A DNA stretch of 64,000 nucleotides from Janthinobacterium sp. UMAB-56 (GCF_900095265.1 NZ_LT607653.1:1-64000); one strand, 5' to 3'; counted from the stretch's first letter, positions 28,501-39,174 are shown. A program made the numbers and translations. The notes: generated by a model not told the origin, from the sequence alone.

Positions 28501-28871
28501 GCGAGACCAGGGACCGCAGCGCGCAGGTCGACACCTTCCAGCAAGGCAGCGTGCCCTTGTTTTTGATCAGTCTGAAGGCCGGCGGTGTCGGCTTGAACCT
28601 GACTGCGGCCGATACCGTTATCCACTACGATCCATGGTGGAATCCCGCAGTGGAAAATCAGGCCACCGATCGCGCCTGGCGCATCGGCCAGGACAAGCCG
28701 GTATTTGTCTACAAATTGATCGCCAAAGGCACGCTGGAAGAAAAAATCCAGGAAATGCAGCGCCGCAAGGCCGAACTGGCCGATGCCGTCCTGGCCCAAG
28801 GTCCGGCGCAAACGCTGGCGATCACGCAAGACGACTTGCAGGAGATTTTCGCGCCCTTGAAAAGCGCTTAG
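25539..28871 (+). CDS. SWIM zinc-finger SNF2-family helicase
   Basis: The protein of 1110 residues carries a SWIM zinc finger near residues 74-90 (CSCPMDYNCKH, C-x-C-x-C-x-H type) and a long unassigned middle. A full SNF2 motor follows: Walker A ADDMGLGKTIQTL (about 668), a DESQ box in place of DEAH (about 767), LTGTPLQNHLGELW, and the C-terminal lobe with SLKAGGVGLNLTAAD and ATDRAWRIGQ. Such proteins are ATP-driven DNA translocases or remodellers; the bacterial role is not well defined. The start at 25539 gives the usual N-terminus. Its stop overlaps recG's by 4 bp. Confidence 0.92.
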   Translation: MNGLTIVFNAKDIAAFFDAVTLSRGHDYARRGKVLAVTADGDEIKGKVSGSGRQSYRQTVRVKPGPRGVRFDGACSCPMDYNCKHVAALLLSYLELIPPQPVAVPEDGLTPPLLSWLRGLAQAVAPKPVVKRAGATAKAMYRLVYVLMPNPSDSLDLFLCRARLRVGGTIASVSVLANLYDIRHYPPAYMSAADRYSAHLFFLLRGGSEFSTAVAGVRGAIGAELLQDLLQGQRLFRAATRDELKAGLLTPMRAAGARQARLAWAAREDDSVMLRWESDDGVPLEYVLATEPAWFVQAGEIGPLNLPEGLAALAPNDLNLLVASAPRVAGKQRAALAREMLSQGLDRIVAPPPALRNIVRRDIAPRPFLLLASIDSDTVAAPPHDFALLAFDYDGLRASTDAAQKLQRHTVSGNETIERDMQAERAAMRSLQARGFVAPDAGITALHSVAGILQLPGQAAWLDFAAHGVPALRQQGWLIEYGPGYRYDLALIDDWYAEVEEDGEGGNAWFELELGIVVHGQRIALLPVLLQWIREAPDHFDPEALALRDDAEHLIASLPGGMQVALPWSRIKPILHTLGELYFKEHVGAGLRLPVLDAARLAELEASAQLRWTGGERLRQSGARLRAFDGIAPVAAPAGLQAHLRAYQSEGLAWMQFLREYRFAGILADDMGLGKTIQTLSHILLEKEAGRLTSPALVVAPTSLMGNWQAEAARFAPALRVLLLHGPQRAQHFEQMGLYDLVLTTYALLPRDEEALRRQHFHLLILDESQYIKNSNSKAAQTAALLAATHRLCLTGTPLQNHLGELWAQFHFLMPGLLGDQKTFNTEFRKPIEKLGDGARNAFLVRRIKPFLLRRTKDKVAKELPAKTEMVREVELAGAQRDLYETVRLAMAEKVRAAIAAKGLARSQIVILDALLKLRQVCCDPRLLAGAGKKGTAPSAKLMELMEMLEALLAEGRKVLVFSQFTSMLALIEEQLRERGINYALLTGETRDRSAQVDTFQQGSVPLFLISLKAGGVGLNLTAADTVIHYDPWWNPAVENQATDRAWRIGQDKPVFVYKLIAKGTLEEKIQEMQRRKAELADAVLAQGPAQTLAITQDDLQEIFAPLKSA

Positions 28872-30970
28872 ACTTTCAGAAACTCTTCTTTCCCACCCAG
28901 CCAGCGCGCCAGGTGCGCTTCCACTGTGGCTGCCGCTGCCGTCGTGGTGGCGTGCAGCAGATCGTGTGCCACGTCGCGCGCCTGGTCGACCAGCCATTGA
29001 TCCGTTTCCAGGTCGGCGAAGCGCAGCATGGCCTGGCCGGACTGGCGCGCACCGAGAAATTCGCCGGGGCCACGGATTTCCAGGTCGCGGCGGGCGATTT
29101 CGAAGCCGTCCGTCGTTTCGCGCATGGTCATCAAACGCTGGCGCGCCACGCCGCCCAGCGGGCCCTGGTACAGCAGCAGGCAGACGCTGGCCGCCGAGCC
29201 GCGGCCCACGCGGCCACGCAGCTGGTGCAGCTGCGACAAACCAAAACGTTCGGCATGCTCGATCACCATCAGCGAGGCGTTCGGCACGTCGACGCCCACC
29301 TCGATGACGGTGGTGGCCACCAGCACGTGGATATGCCCGGCGATGAAGGCATCCATCACTTCCTGCTTTTCCGCCGGTTTCAATCGGCCATGCACGAGGC
29401 CCACCTGCAGCGCGGGCAAGGCTTCGGCCAGCATCATGTAGGTGTCGGTGGCTGTTTGCAGCTGCAGCGCTTCCGATTCCTCGATCAGGGGGCAGACCCA
29501 GTACACCTGCCGCCCTTCCAGCGCGGCCGCATACACGCGGGCGATGACTTCGTCGCGCCGGTTCTGGTCGATGGCGCGCGTGACGATGGGGCTGCGTCCG
29601 GGCGGCAGCTCGTCGATCACGGATACTTCCAGGTCGGCGTAATATGTCATGGCCAGGGTGCGCGGGATCGGCGTGGCCGACATCATCAACTGGTGCGGCA
29701 CGGCCGCGCTGTCGCCCTTGTTGCGCAAGGTCAGGCGCTGACCCACGCCGAAACGGTGCTGCTCGTCGACGATGACCAGGCCCAGTTTCGCAAACAGCAC
29801 GTTGTCCTGGATCAGCGCATGCGTGCCGATCACCAGCTGCGCTTCGCCCGATTCGATCAGGGCCAGCGCCGCCGTTTTTTCTTTTTTCTTCAGGCTGCCC
29901 GTCAGCCACGCCACCTTCACGCCCAGCGGCTCCATCCAGGCGGCGATCTTGCGAAAGTGCTGCTCGGCCAGAATCTCCGTGGGCGCCATCAGCGCGGCCT
30001 GGTAGCCGCTGTCGATGGCCTGGGTGGCGGACAGCGCCGCCACTACCGTCTTGCCGCTGCCGACGTCGCCTTGCAGCAGACGCTGCATCGGGTAGGGCTG
30101 GCGCAAATCGGCGCGGATTTCCTCGAGCACGCGCGCCTGCGCGTCCGTCAGCTTGAAGGGCAGGGCGGCGCCGAAGGATACCGACAGGGTGCCGACGATG
30201 GGCAGGGAGGCAGCGCCTTTCGAGCGGCGCGCGCGCTGGGCGCGTTTCAGCGACAGTTGTTGCGCCAGCAGTTCATCGAACTTCATGCGCACCCAGGCCG
30301 GGTGCGAGCGGTCCATCAGCGCGCTTTCATCGATGTCCTGCGGCGGATAGTGCAGCAGGCGCACGGCAGCCTGGAAGGGCGACAGCTGCATCTCGCGCAG
30401 CAACTGGTCGGGCAAGGTATCCTGCCAGTCGATGCGGCGCATGGCGTCGGCGATCTCGCGCCGCAGGACGTGCTGCGACAGGCCTTCGCCGGACGGATAC
30501 ACGGGCGTCAGCGCCGTGGGCAGCGGCGCGCCCTCGTTGACGACTTTATACGTCGGGTGGACCATCTCGGCGCCGAAAAAGCCGTGTTTGAGTTCGGCGC
30601 GCGCGCGTACCCGCGTGCCTTCGGCCAGCTGCTTGACCTGGCTGCCGTAGAAATTCATGAAGCGCAGCAGTAAATTGCCCGTTTCGTCGGCGATCGTCAC
30701 CAGCAATTGCTTGCGCGGCTTGAAATTGACTTCGCACTTGGTGACGACACCCTCGACTTGCCACGACTCGCCGCCGCGCAGGCAGGCGTCGCGTATGGTG
30801 TAGACCTTGGTTTCATCCTCGTAGCGCATCGGCAGGTGCAGCACCAGGTCCATATCGCTGCGCAAGCCCAGTTTGGCCAGCCGGCTTTCCGTGCTGACCA
30901 CCTTTTTTGCGGCTTTCGGCTTCGCGGCCGGCTTGGCTGCGGGAGGTAGATCGGGCTTTGGATCGGGCAT
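28868..30970 (-). CDS. recG: ATP-dependent DNA helicase RecG
   Basis: The protein of 700 residues reverses stalled forks and processes branched DNA. It has the wedge/OB domain in the first 250 residues (DETGNLLLRFMNFYGSQVKQL), Walker A GDVGSGKT (about 300), DEQH box VIVDEQHRFGV (about 400), MSATPIPRTLA and the C-terminal RecG block LRGRVGRG. An Ala/Lys/Pro-rich tail of about 25 residues precedes the conserved region. The ATG at 30970 is chosen because the frame beyond runs into the divergent queA gene. It converges with the SNF2 gene. Confidence 0.96.
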   Translation of the reverse strand: MPDPKPDLPPAAKPAAKPKAAKKVVSTESRLAKLGLRSDMDLVLHLPMRYEDETKVYTIRDACLRGGESWQVEGVVTKCEVNFKPRKQLLVTIADETGNLLLRFMNFYGSQVKQLAEGTRVRARAELKHGFFGAEMVHPTYKVVNEGAPLPTALTPVYPSGEGLSQHVLRREIADAMRRIDWQDTLPDQLLREMQLSPFQAAVRLLHYPPQDIDESALMDRSHPAWVRMKFDELLAQQLSLKRAQRARRSKGAASLPIVGTLSVSFGAALPFKLTDAQARVLEEIRADLRQPYPMQRLLQGDVGSGKTVVAALSATQAIDSGYQAALMAPTEILAEQHFRKIAAWMEPLGVKVAWLTGSLKKKEKTAALALIESGEAQLVIGTHALIQDNVLFAKLGLVIVDEQHRFGVGQRLTLRNKGDSAAVPHQLMMSATPIPRTLAMTYYADLEVSVIDELPPGRSPIVTRAIDQNRRDEVIARVYAAALEGRQVYWVCPLIEESEALQLQTATDTYMMLAEALPALQVGLVHGRLKPAEKQEVMDAFIAGHIHVLVATTVIEVGVDVPNASLMVIEHAERFGLSQLHQLRGRVGRGSAASVCLLLYQGPLGGVARQRLMTMRETTDGFEIARRDLEIRGPGEFLGARQSGQAMLRFADLETDQWLVDQARDVAHDLLHATTTAAAATVEAHLARWLGGKEEFLKV

Positions 30971-31147
30971 ATGGGAGATTTTTGTGCCGCTAGCGTAAAA
31001 TAGAGGGTTGTCCGGCACACCCTGTGCGTACCGCAGTCGTAGTTGTTGCGGCGGATTATTGTAATGCCTGTATAGGCGCACAGTATAGTGCCAGATGTTC
31101 CATTGCGCACTCCTAATCATTTTTGACGTACTTTTGAAGCAAAACGC

Positions 31148-33344
<2,197 letters not shown>

Positions 33345-33408
33345 GAAGTGCTTAGGTTCATGGGCCGCGAGGCCCTGAGCTGAGGTTTTCGAGATTGGTG
33401 CTTGGACT

Positions 33409-33445
33409 GGGGCGATAAAGCATTGCATAATGCTTTTTTAGCCCC
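33409..33445 (+). terminator. Terminator after tgt
   Basis: AAAGCATT and AATGCTTT pair around a GCAT loop (33417-33436) and run into TTTTTT. GGGGC (33409-33413) and GCCCC (33441-33445) add an outer clamp. It separates queA-tgt from yajC-secDF. Confidence 0.8.
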
Positions 33446-33540
33446 ATTTGAATCTGCCATGCCTGCAATTGAGGGGATGGCCTTTTGTCAATGCTAGAAT
33501 ACAGCGCTGTTTTTTCAAACTGATTAGAACTGGAGTCACC

Positions 33541-33873
33541 GTGTTTTTCATTTCCAACGCTTATGCGCAAGCCCCAACCGAAGCCCTGGGCCTCGGCGGC
33601 AACCTGACCAGCTTCCTGCCGCTGGTATTGATGTTCGTGGTCATGTATTTCCTGATGATCCGCCCACAGCAAAAACGCGCCAAAGAACAACGGGCGATGA
33701 TGGACGCGCTGGCCAAGGGTGACGAAGTCGTCACCGCCGGTGGCATGCTGGGCCGTGTTGTCAAGGTAGTGGACGCTTACGTCACCATCGAAGTGGCGGC
33801 CAGCACCGAAATCACCGTGCAAAAGAGCTCCATTACCACCTTGCTGCCTAAAGGCACCCTGAAGGCACTGTAA
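33541..33873 (+). CDS. yajC: Sec translocon accessory protein YajC
   Basis: The protein of 110 residues has one membrane span (about residues 25-44, LPLVLMFVVMYFLMI) followed by RPQQKRAKEQ and a small cytoplasmic domain with GDEVVTAGGMLGRVVKV. It associates with SecDF in the inner membrane. The start is GTG at 33541, with GGAG eight bases upstream; no ATG serves. A TAGAAT box at 33496-33501 is a possible -10. Confidence 0.95.
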   Translation: MFFISNAYAQAPTEALGLGGNLTSFLPLVLMFVVMYFLMIRPQQKRAKEQRAMMDALAKGDEVVTAGGMLGRVVKVVDAYVTIEVAASTEITVQKSSITTLLPKGTLKAL

Positions 33874-33883
33874 TTCCTCGCCG

Positions 33884-33929
33884 TCATTGCTGCGGCAATG
33901 ATAGACCCGGGGCGGCTATCGGCCGCCCC
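33884..33929 (+). other. Two mRNA hairpins between yajC and secD
   Basis: TCATTGC/GCAATGA with a TGCG loop (33884-33901) and GGGGCGGC/GCCGCCCC with a 5-base loop (33909-33929) stand side by side. Neither has a T run, so they are likelier mRNA stabilisers or processing sites than terminators. Confidence 0.6.
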
Positions 33930-33970
33930 TCGCGACGCCTCCGACGCTCAACACTGAACGCTGAATCACT

Positions 33971-35836
33971 ATGAATCGCTATCCTGCCTGGAAATACATC
34001 ATCATCGTCGTCGCCTTATTGCTGGGCGCACTCTATACGGCGCCCAATTATTTCGGTGAGTCACCGGCGCTGCAAGTAACCAGCGGCAAGTCGACCGTCA
34101 AAGTGACGGGCGAGCTGATGACGCAAGTCGAGCAAATATTGACGAAAGAGAACGTCAAGTCGGAAGGTGTCACCATGGATGGCGCCGGCAATCTGGCCTC
34201 CGTACGCGTGCGTTTCGCCGATCCCGACACCCAGTTCAAGGCGAAACTGGTGCTGGAAAAGGACTTGAATACGGATGCCAGCGACCCTGCTTACATCGTG
34301 ACGGTCAATCTGCAAGCCAATACACCGATGTGGATGCAAAAACTGCATGCCTTGCCGATGTTCCTGGGCCTGGACTTGCGCGGCGGCGTGCACTTCCTGA
34401 TGCAGGTCGATGCGAAAGCCGTACTGAACAAGAAAGTCCAGGGCGTCCAGTCCGCCTCGCGTAGCGTCTTGCGCGACAAGAATATCCGCCACGCCGGCAT
34501 CGAGCGCGTGGGCGACAGCGTGCAGATCAACTTCCGTGACGCGGAAACGCGCCTGAAGGCAAAGAATGTGTTGTCCGACCAGATGACGGAACTGGCGTTC
34601 GCCGATGCGGGCGAAGGCAGCGATTTGAAACTGAACATCACCCTGAAACCGGCCGCACTGAAGGCGACCATCGATGAAGGCGTGAAACAGAATATTTCCA
34701 CCCTGTCCAAGCGCGTCAACGAGCTGGGTGTGGCCGAGCCGCTGATCCAGCAGCAAGGTCCTGACCGCATCGTGGTGCAACTGCCTGGCGTGCAGGACGT
34801 GGCCCGCGCGAAAGCCATCATCGGCCGCACGGCCACGCTGGAAGTGCGCCTGGTCGATGAAAGCATCGTGCCTGGCACGGAACTGTCGAGCGCCATTCCG
34901 TTCAACTCGGAATTGTTTACCGTTGGCAAGGGCGTCCCTGTCGTGCTGGCGAAAGACGTGATCCTGACGGGCGACTATATCTCCAGCGCGACGGCCAGCT
35001 TCGACCAGAACCAGCAAGCGGCAGTGTCGATCGACCTGAACGGCGACGGCGGACGCAAGATGCGCGAAGCGACGCGCGAACGCGTAGGCAAGCGCATGGC
35101 CATCGTGCTGTTTGAAAAGGGCAAGCCGGAAGTGCTGTCGGTCGCGACCATCCAGCAGGAACTCGGTTCGCGCTTCCAGATCACCGGCATGGGCGGCGCG
35201 GAAAACGCGAATGAACTGGCGCTGCTGCTGCGCTCGGGCGCCCTGTCCGCACCGATGACCGTCATCGAAGAACGCACGATCGGACCGCAGCTGGGCGCGG
35301 AAAACATCGCCAAGGGTTTCCACTCGACCTTGTACGGCTTCATCGCCATCGCCATCTTCATGATCGCCTACTACATGCTGTTCGGCGCCTTCAGCGTGCT
35401 GGCCCTGGCCACCAACCTGCTGTTGTTGATCGGCTTGTTGTCGATGATACAGGTGACTCTCACACTGCCCGGTATCGCCGCTATTGCGCTGGCGCTGGGC
35501 ATGGCGATTGACGCCAACGTGCTGATCAATGAACGTATCCGCGAAGAGCTGCGCGCCGGCAATACGCCGCAAGCGGCGATCGCTGCCGGCTTCGACCGCG
35601 CCTGGGCCACGATTCTCGATTCGAACGTGACCACCCTGATCGTCGGCCTGGCACTGCTGGCCTTCGGTAGCGGCCCGGTGCGCGGCTTCGCTGTCGTGCA
35701 TTGCCTGGGTATCCTGACCTCGATGTTCTCGTCCGTCTTCGTCTCGCGCGGCGTGGTCAACCTCTGGTATGGCCGCAAGAAAAAGCTGACGACCTTGTCG
35801 ATCGGCACGGTGTGGGTGCCGGGCACCAGCAAATAA
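33971..35836 (+). CDS. secD: Protein translocase subunit SecD
   Basis: The protein of 621 residues is a proton-driven Sec accessory with six membrane segments: one at the N-terminus (IIIVVALLLGALYTAPNYFG) and five near the C-terminus. The large periplasmic region begins with LGLDLRGGVHFLMQVD. Conserved D5-type blocks IERVGDSVQINF and LPGVQDVARAKAIIGRTATLEVRLV follow, then GLALLAFGSGPVRGFAV in the RND-like part. It pulls exported proteins on the periplasmic side together with SecF. Confidence 0.97.
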   Translation: MNRYPAWKYIIIVVALLLGALYTAPNYFGESPALQVTSGKSTVKVTGELMTQVEQILTKENVKSEGVTMDGAGNLASVRVRFADPDTQFKAKLVLEKDLNTDASDPAYIVTVNLQANTPMWMQKLHALPMFLGLDLRGGVHFLMQVDAKAVLNKKVQGVQSASRSVLRDKNIRHAGIERVGDSVQINFRDAETRLKAKNVLSDQMTELAFADAGEGSDLKLNITLKPAALKATIDEGVKQNISTLSKRVNELGVAEPLIQQQGPDRIVVQLPGVQDVARAKAIIGRTATLEVRLVDESIVPGTELSSAIPFNSELFTVGKGVPVVLAKDVILTGDYISSATASFDQNQQAAVSIDLNGDGGRKMREATRERVGKRMAIVLFEKGKPEVLSVATIQQELGSRFQITGMGGAENANELALLLRSGALSAPMTVIEERTIGPQLGAENIAKGFHSTLYGFIAIAIFMIAYYMLFGAFSVLALATNLLLLIGLLSMIQVTLTLPGIAAIALALGMAIDANVLINERIREELRAGNTPQAAIAAGFDRAWATILDSNVTTLIVGLALLAFGSGPVRGFAVVHCLGILTSMFSSVFVSRGVVNLWYGRKKKLTTLSIGTVWVPGTSK

Positions 35837-35875
35837 GCCGCGGCCCCGACTCACCCAATAGCGTCAACAGCGATA

Positions 35876-35902
35876 GCGTCCGGCGGCACAGCCGGCGGAC
35901 GC
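35876..35902 (+). other. Hairpin between secD and secF
   Basis: GCGTCCG and CGGACGC are perfect inverted copies around a GC-rich loop. There is no T tail, so it is probably an mRNA structure inside the operon. Confidence 0.45.
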
Positions 35903-35926
35903 ACAGAATAGAACTCAGAGGATTTC

Positions 35927-36949
35927 ATGGAATTTTTCCGGATCAAAAAAGATATTCCCTTCATGCGCCATGCGTTGATTTTCAACGTCATTTCGGCGGT
36001 GACCTTCCTTGCCGCCGTCTTCTTCCTGGTGCACAAGGGCTTGCACCTGTCCGTGGAATTCAAGGGTGGCACCGTGATGGAGGTGAAATACCCCAAGGCG
36101 GCCAACCTCGAAGGCATACGCGGCACCCTGATCGCCATGGGCTATGAAGAGCCGGGCGTGACCAGCTTCGACACGGCGCGTGACGTGATGATCCGCCTGC
36201 CGGTGGAAAAAGGCGTCAGCGCCGCGAACACCTCGCTGCGTGTGTTTGAATCTCTGTGCAAGGCCGAACAAGGTACGACCAAGGCCATCGATACCGTCAC
36301 TGAAAAGGGCGAGCATGTGCTCAAGAGCGCGTGCATGGACGCCGCTGGCAGCGAGGCAGTGGTGTTGCAGAAAGTCGAATTCGTCGGCCCGCAAGTGGGC
36401 GAGGAACTGGCGCAGAACGGCTTGAACGCGCTGGTGGTGGTGATTATCGGCGTGATGATCTACCTGGCCATCCGCTTCGAATGGAAATACGCCGTCTCGG
36501 CCATTATCGCCAACTTGCACGACGTGGTGATCATCCTGGGCTTCTTCGCTTTCTTCGAGTGGGAATTCTCGCTGACGGTACTGGCGGCCATCCTGGCGGT
36601 GCTCGGCTATTCGGTCAATGAATCGGTGGTGATTTTTGACCGTATCCGCGAAAACTTCCGCAAGCAGCGCAAGTCCAGCGTGCATGAAGTGATCGACAGC
36701 GCGATCACCAGCACCATTTCGCGTACCATCATCACCCACGGTTCGACCCAGATGATGGTGCTGTCGATGCTGGTCTTCGGTGGCCAGACCCTGCACCACT
36801 TCGCACTGGCGCTGACCATCGGTATCTGCTTCGGTATTTACTCGTCCGTATTCGTCGCGGCCTCGATCGCCATGTGGCTGGGCGTCAAGCGCGAAGACTT
36901 GATCAAGCCGGTCAAGGAAAAAGACGAAACCGACGGCGCCGTGGTGTAA
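35927..36949 (+). CDS. secF: Protein translocase subunit SecF
   Basis: The protein of 340 residues partners SecD. It has an N-terminal membrane segment after FRIKKDIPFMRHALIF, the periplasmic motif LSVEFKGGTVMEVKYP, and the C-terminal bundle with YSVNESVVIFDRIRENFRK and ISRTIITHGSTQMMVLSML. AGAGG precedes the ATG. A strong terminator follows 31 bases after its stop. Confidence 0.97.
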   Translation: MEFFRIKKDIPFMRHALIFNVISAVTFLAAVFFLVHKGLHLSVEFKGGTVMEVKYPKAANLEGIRGTLIAMGYEEPGVTSFDTARDVMIRLPVEKGVSAANTSLRVFESLCKAEQGTTKAIDTVTEKGEHVLKSACMDAAGSEAVVLQKVEFVGPQVGEELAQNGLNALVVVIIGVMIYLAIRFEWKYAVSAIIANLHDVVIILGFFAFFEWEFSLTVLAAILAVLGYSVNESVVIFDRIRENFRKQRKSSVHEVIDSAITSTISRTIITHGSTQMMVLSMLVFGGQTLHHFALALTIGICFGIYSSVFVAASIAMWLGVKREDLIKPVKEKDETDGAVV

Positions 36950-36980
36950 GCGCGGTTTTTTTTGCAGCTTGAATGGAAGA

Positions 36981-37012
36981 ACGATCACCGTCTGCGGTGG
37001 TCGTTTTTTTTT
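36981..37012 (+). terminator. Terminator of the yajC-secDF operon
   Basis: ACGATCACCG and CGGTGGTCGT pair (one G-U) around TCTG and are followed by nine T residues. Its T run ends 14 bases before the next start codon, so that gene needs a promoter within or before the hairpin, or read-through. Confidence 0.9.
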
Positions 37013-37025
37013 GTGGTGGATGACG

Positions 37026-37775
37026 ATGAAGCATTTTTTATGGCTAGCGGTGATGGCGGGCGTGACGGCATTTGCCGGCGCCGCCGATTTCAGCCGCACC
37101 GGCAGTGACAGCATCGCCATGCGCGGCCCGATTGCCGATGGCGACGTGGGCAAGCTGCGCCTGCTGGCCACGCCCGGCACCACGCTGTTGCGCGTGAATA
37201 GCGATGGTGGTGATCCGCAGGCGGCGATGCAGCTGGGGCGCTACCTGCGCCAGCGGCAATGGCGTCTCGCCATCGACACGGTGTGCACGGGCAGTTGTGC
37301 CCTGTATGTCTTCCCGGCCGCGCAGCGCAAGCACATTCCCGCCGATGCCGTACTGGCGCTGCAGGAATCGGCTTTCCTGCGCGCGCAGGCGGACCAGGAA
37401 CAGATGCGCCGCAGCCTGCGCGAGGCGGGCGTGGCGGCCGAGGACCTGGACCGTGAAACGGCGGCACTGGCGACCCGATTGGCCCGCACGGCGGGGCTGG
37501 AAGCGGCGTTTGCGGCCGAGCTGGGCATTGCCCCCGCCTTTTACCGCGATTTCCGCCAGGTGGCGACGCAGGCCGATGGCGTGCGCCAGCGCTTTCCCGA
37601 CCAGGAGGCGGCCGTCTACTGGTGGCCGGCCGCCGCCCGCTTGCAGCGCTGCTACGGCATCGCCGGCGTGCAAGAGGGGCCGCGCACGGCGCGCCTGGCG
37701 CCGGACGGTTATCTGTACGTACCTGCCCTGTCCGCCCTGGTGATGGGTGATCAGGCCTTGCAGGACTGCCCATGA
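37026..37775 (+). CDS. Putative periplasmic protein with ClpP/crotonase-like fold (COG3904-like)
   Basis: The protein of 249 residues has a signal peptide (MKHFLWLAVMAGVTAFAGA). RVNSDGGDPQAAMQLGRYL followed by DTVCTGSCALYVFPAA resembles the oxyanion-hole and nucleophile regions of ClpP-fold proteins, with the Ser of TGSC as a candidate nucleophile. A helical middle and a C-terminal domain with paired Cys follow. I start at ATG 37026 because GGTGGA lies at proper spacing; ATG 37020 is also in frame. It overlaps the next regulator gene by ATGA. The function is unknown; the fold is an inference from two motifs. Confidence 0.6.
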   Translation: MKHFLWLAVMAGVTAFAGAADFSRTGSDSIAMRGPIADGDVGKLRLLATPGTTLLRVNSDGGDPQAAMQLGRYLRQRQWRLAIDTVCTGSCALYVFPAAQRKHIPADAVLALQESAFLRAQADQEQMRRSLREAGVAAEDLDRETAALATRLARTAGLEAAFAAELGIAPAFYRDFRQVATQADGVRQRFPDQEAAVYWWPAAARLQRCYGIAGVQEGPRTARLAPDGYLYVPALSALVMGDQALQDCP

Positions 37776-38473
37776 GCCGCAGCGGCCGTTTGTTCCTGCT
37801 GATGGACGCCATGCGCGCCAGGCGCGTGCCCGTCACGGCGGCCCAGCTGGCGCAGCAGCTGGGCGTATCCGAGCGCACGATTTACCGCGATATCCAGACC
37901 CTGGCCGAACTGGGTGCCCCCTTGCAGGGCGAGGCAGGCATCGGCTATGTGATGCGCCGCGGCGCTTTTTTGCCGCCGCTGATGTTCGGCGCCGACGAAC
38001 TGGAAGCGCTGGTGCTGGGCGCGCGCTGGGTGCGCCGCCAGGGCGATGCGGGCCTGGCGCAGGCGGCCAGCAATGCCCTGGCGAAGATAGCGGCCGCTTC
38101 GCCGCGCGACCTGCGCGACAGCATGGCAGAGACCAGCCTGTGGGTGCCGCTGGGGCGCCCCGCCGATGGCGCGCAGCCGACCGACCTGCATGTGCAGCCG
38201 GTGCGCGAGGCGATCCGCTACGAACAGAAACTCACGCTCGCATATCAGGATGAGCACGGCAGCGCCACCTCGCGCATGGTGTGGCCGTTTGCCCTGGCCT
38301 TTTTTGAAGGCAAGCGCCTGTTGGCCGCCTGGTGCGAACTGCGCGGCGATTACCGGCATTTCCGCATCGACCGCATCGCCAGCGTGCAGCGGCATGAAGA
38401 GCGCTATCCCACGCGCCGCTACGCTTTGCTCGACACCTGGCGCAAGGCGCATGATATTGATCCGGAATCCTGA
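37772..38473 (+). CDS. WYL-domain HTH regulator (YafY type)
   Basis: The protein of 233 residues has an N-terminal winged helix (residues 1-60, VTAAQLAQQLGVSERTIYRDIQTL) and a C-terminal WYL domain (about 140-230), with RHFRIDRIASVQRHEERY at the end. Such proteins sense a small ligand and repress or activate nearby genes. It overlaps the preceding gene by 4 bp. The inverted repeat between it and the GST gene is its best candidate operator. Confidence 0.88.
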   Translation: MSRSGRLFLLMDAMRARRVPVTAAQLAQQLGVSERTIYRDIQTLAELGAPLQGEAGIGYVMRRGAFLPPLMFGADELEALVLGARWVRRQGDAGLAQAASNALAKIAAASPRDLRDSMAETSLWVPLGRPADGAQPTDLHVQPVREAIRYEQKLTLAYQDEHGSATSRMVWPFALAFFEGKRLLAAWCELRGDYRHFRIDRIASVQRHEERYPTRRYALLDTWRKAHDIDPES

Positions 38474-38482
38474 GATTTTCTC

Positions 38483-38499
38483 CTGACAAAAACTGTCAG
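38483..38499. promoter_or_regulatory. Inverted repeat CTGACA-N5-TGTCAG, candidate WYL-regulator operator
   Basis: A perfect 6-bp inverted repeat with an A-rich 5-base centre lies 10 bases after the regulator stop and 48 bases before the GST start. Position and symmetry suit a dimeric regulator acting on the GST promoter; identity of the binding protein is inference from adjacency. Confidence 0.5.
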
Positions 38500-38547
38500 T
38501 GGCTGCTTCTACGATGGTGGCTTCTTTACTCACCGGAGCCATCTACC

Positions 38548-39174
38548 ATGCGCCTGTACCATCACCCCATGTCCTCGAATGCCCGCCGTGCCCTGATGAC
38601 GGCGATCCACCTCGGCTTGCCCCTGGAACTGGCGGAAGTCGACCTGATGAATGCGGATGACCGCCGCCGCCTGGCCGAGCTGAACCCGAACGGCAAGGTG
38701 CCCGTGCTGGCCGATGGCGATTTCCTGCTGTGGGAATCGTGCGCCATCATGCAATACCTGGCCGAGCAAGTGCCGGGCCAGACGCTTTATCCGCAGGCGC
38801 CACAGCCCCGCGCCGATGTCAACCGCTGGCTGTTCTGGGCCGCGCAGCATTTCGCGCCGGCCATCAGCGTGCTGGCCTGGGAACGCGCCTGGAAGGGCAT
38901 GACGGGCAATGGTCCGGCGGATCCGCTGGAAGAGGCGCGCGGCGAGCGCGCACTGCATGCCTGCGCCGTGGTGCTGGACGCGCACCTGGCCCAGCGCAGC
39001 TGGCTTGGCGGGGACGCCTTGACGCTGGCCGATTTCGCCGTGGCCGCGCCGCTGATGTACAGCGAAGCCGTGCGCTTGCCGGTGGCGCAGTACCAGCATA
39101 TCCAGGCGTGGTTTGCCCGTGTGCGGCAGTTGCGCGCCTGGCAGGAAACGGAGGTAGCGCTGTTGCCGGGGTAA
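38548..39174 (+). CDS. Glutathione S-transferase family protein
   Basis: The protein of 208 residues has an N-terminal thioredoxin-like domain (residues 1-78: LYHHPMSSNARRALMTA with Ser9 or Ser10 as candidate catalytic residue, NPNGKVPVLADGDFLLWESCAI) and an all-helical C-terminal domain with LTLADFAVAAPL. It would conjugate glutathione or reduce peroxides in the cytoplasm. A GGAG sits nine bases before the ATG. The WYL regulator upstream probably controls it. Confidence 0.9.
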   Translation: MRLYHHPMSSNARRALMTAIHLGLPLELAEVDLMNADDRRRLAELNPNGKVPVLADGDFLLWESCAIMQYLAEQVPGQTLYPQAPQPRADVNRWLFWAAQHFAPAISVLAWERAWKGMTGNGPADPLEEARGERALHACAVVLDAHLAQRSWLGGDALTLADFAVAAPLMYSEAVRLPVAQYQHIQAWFARVRQLRAWQETEVALLPG

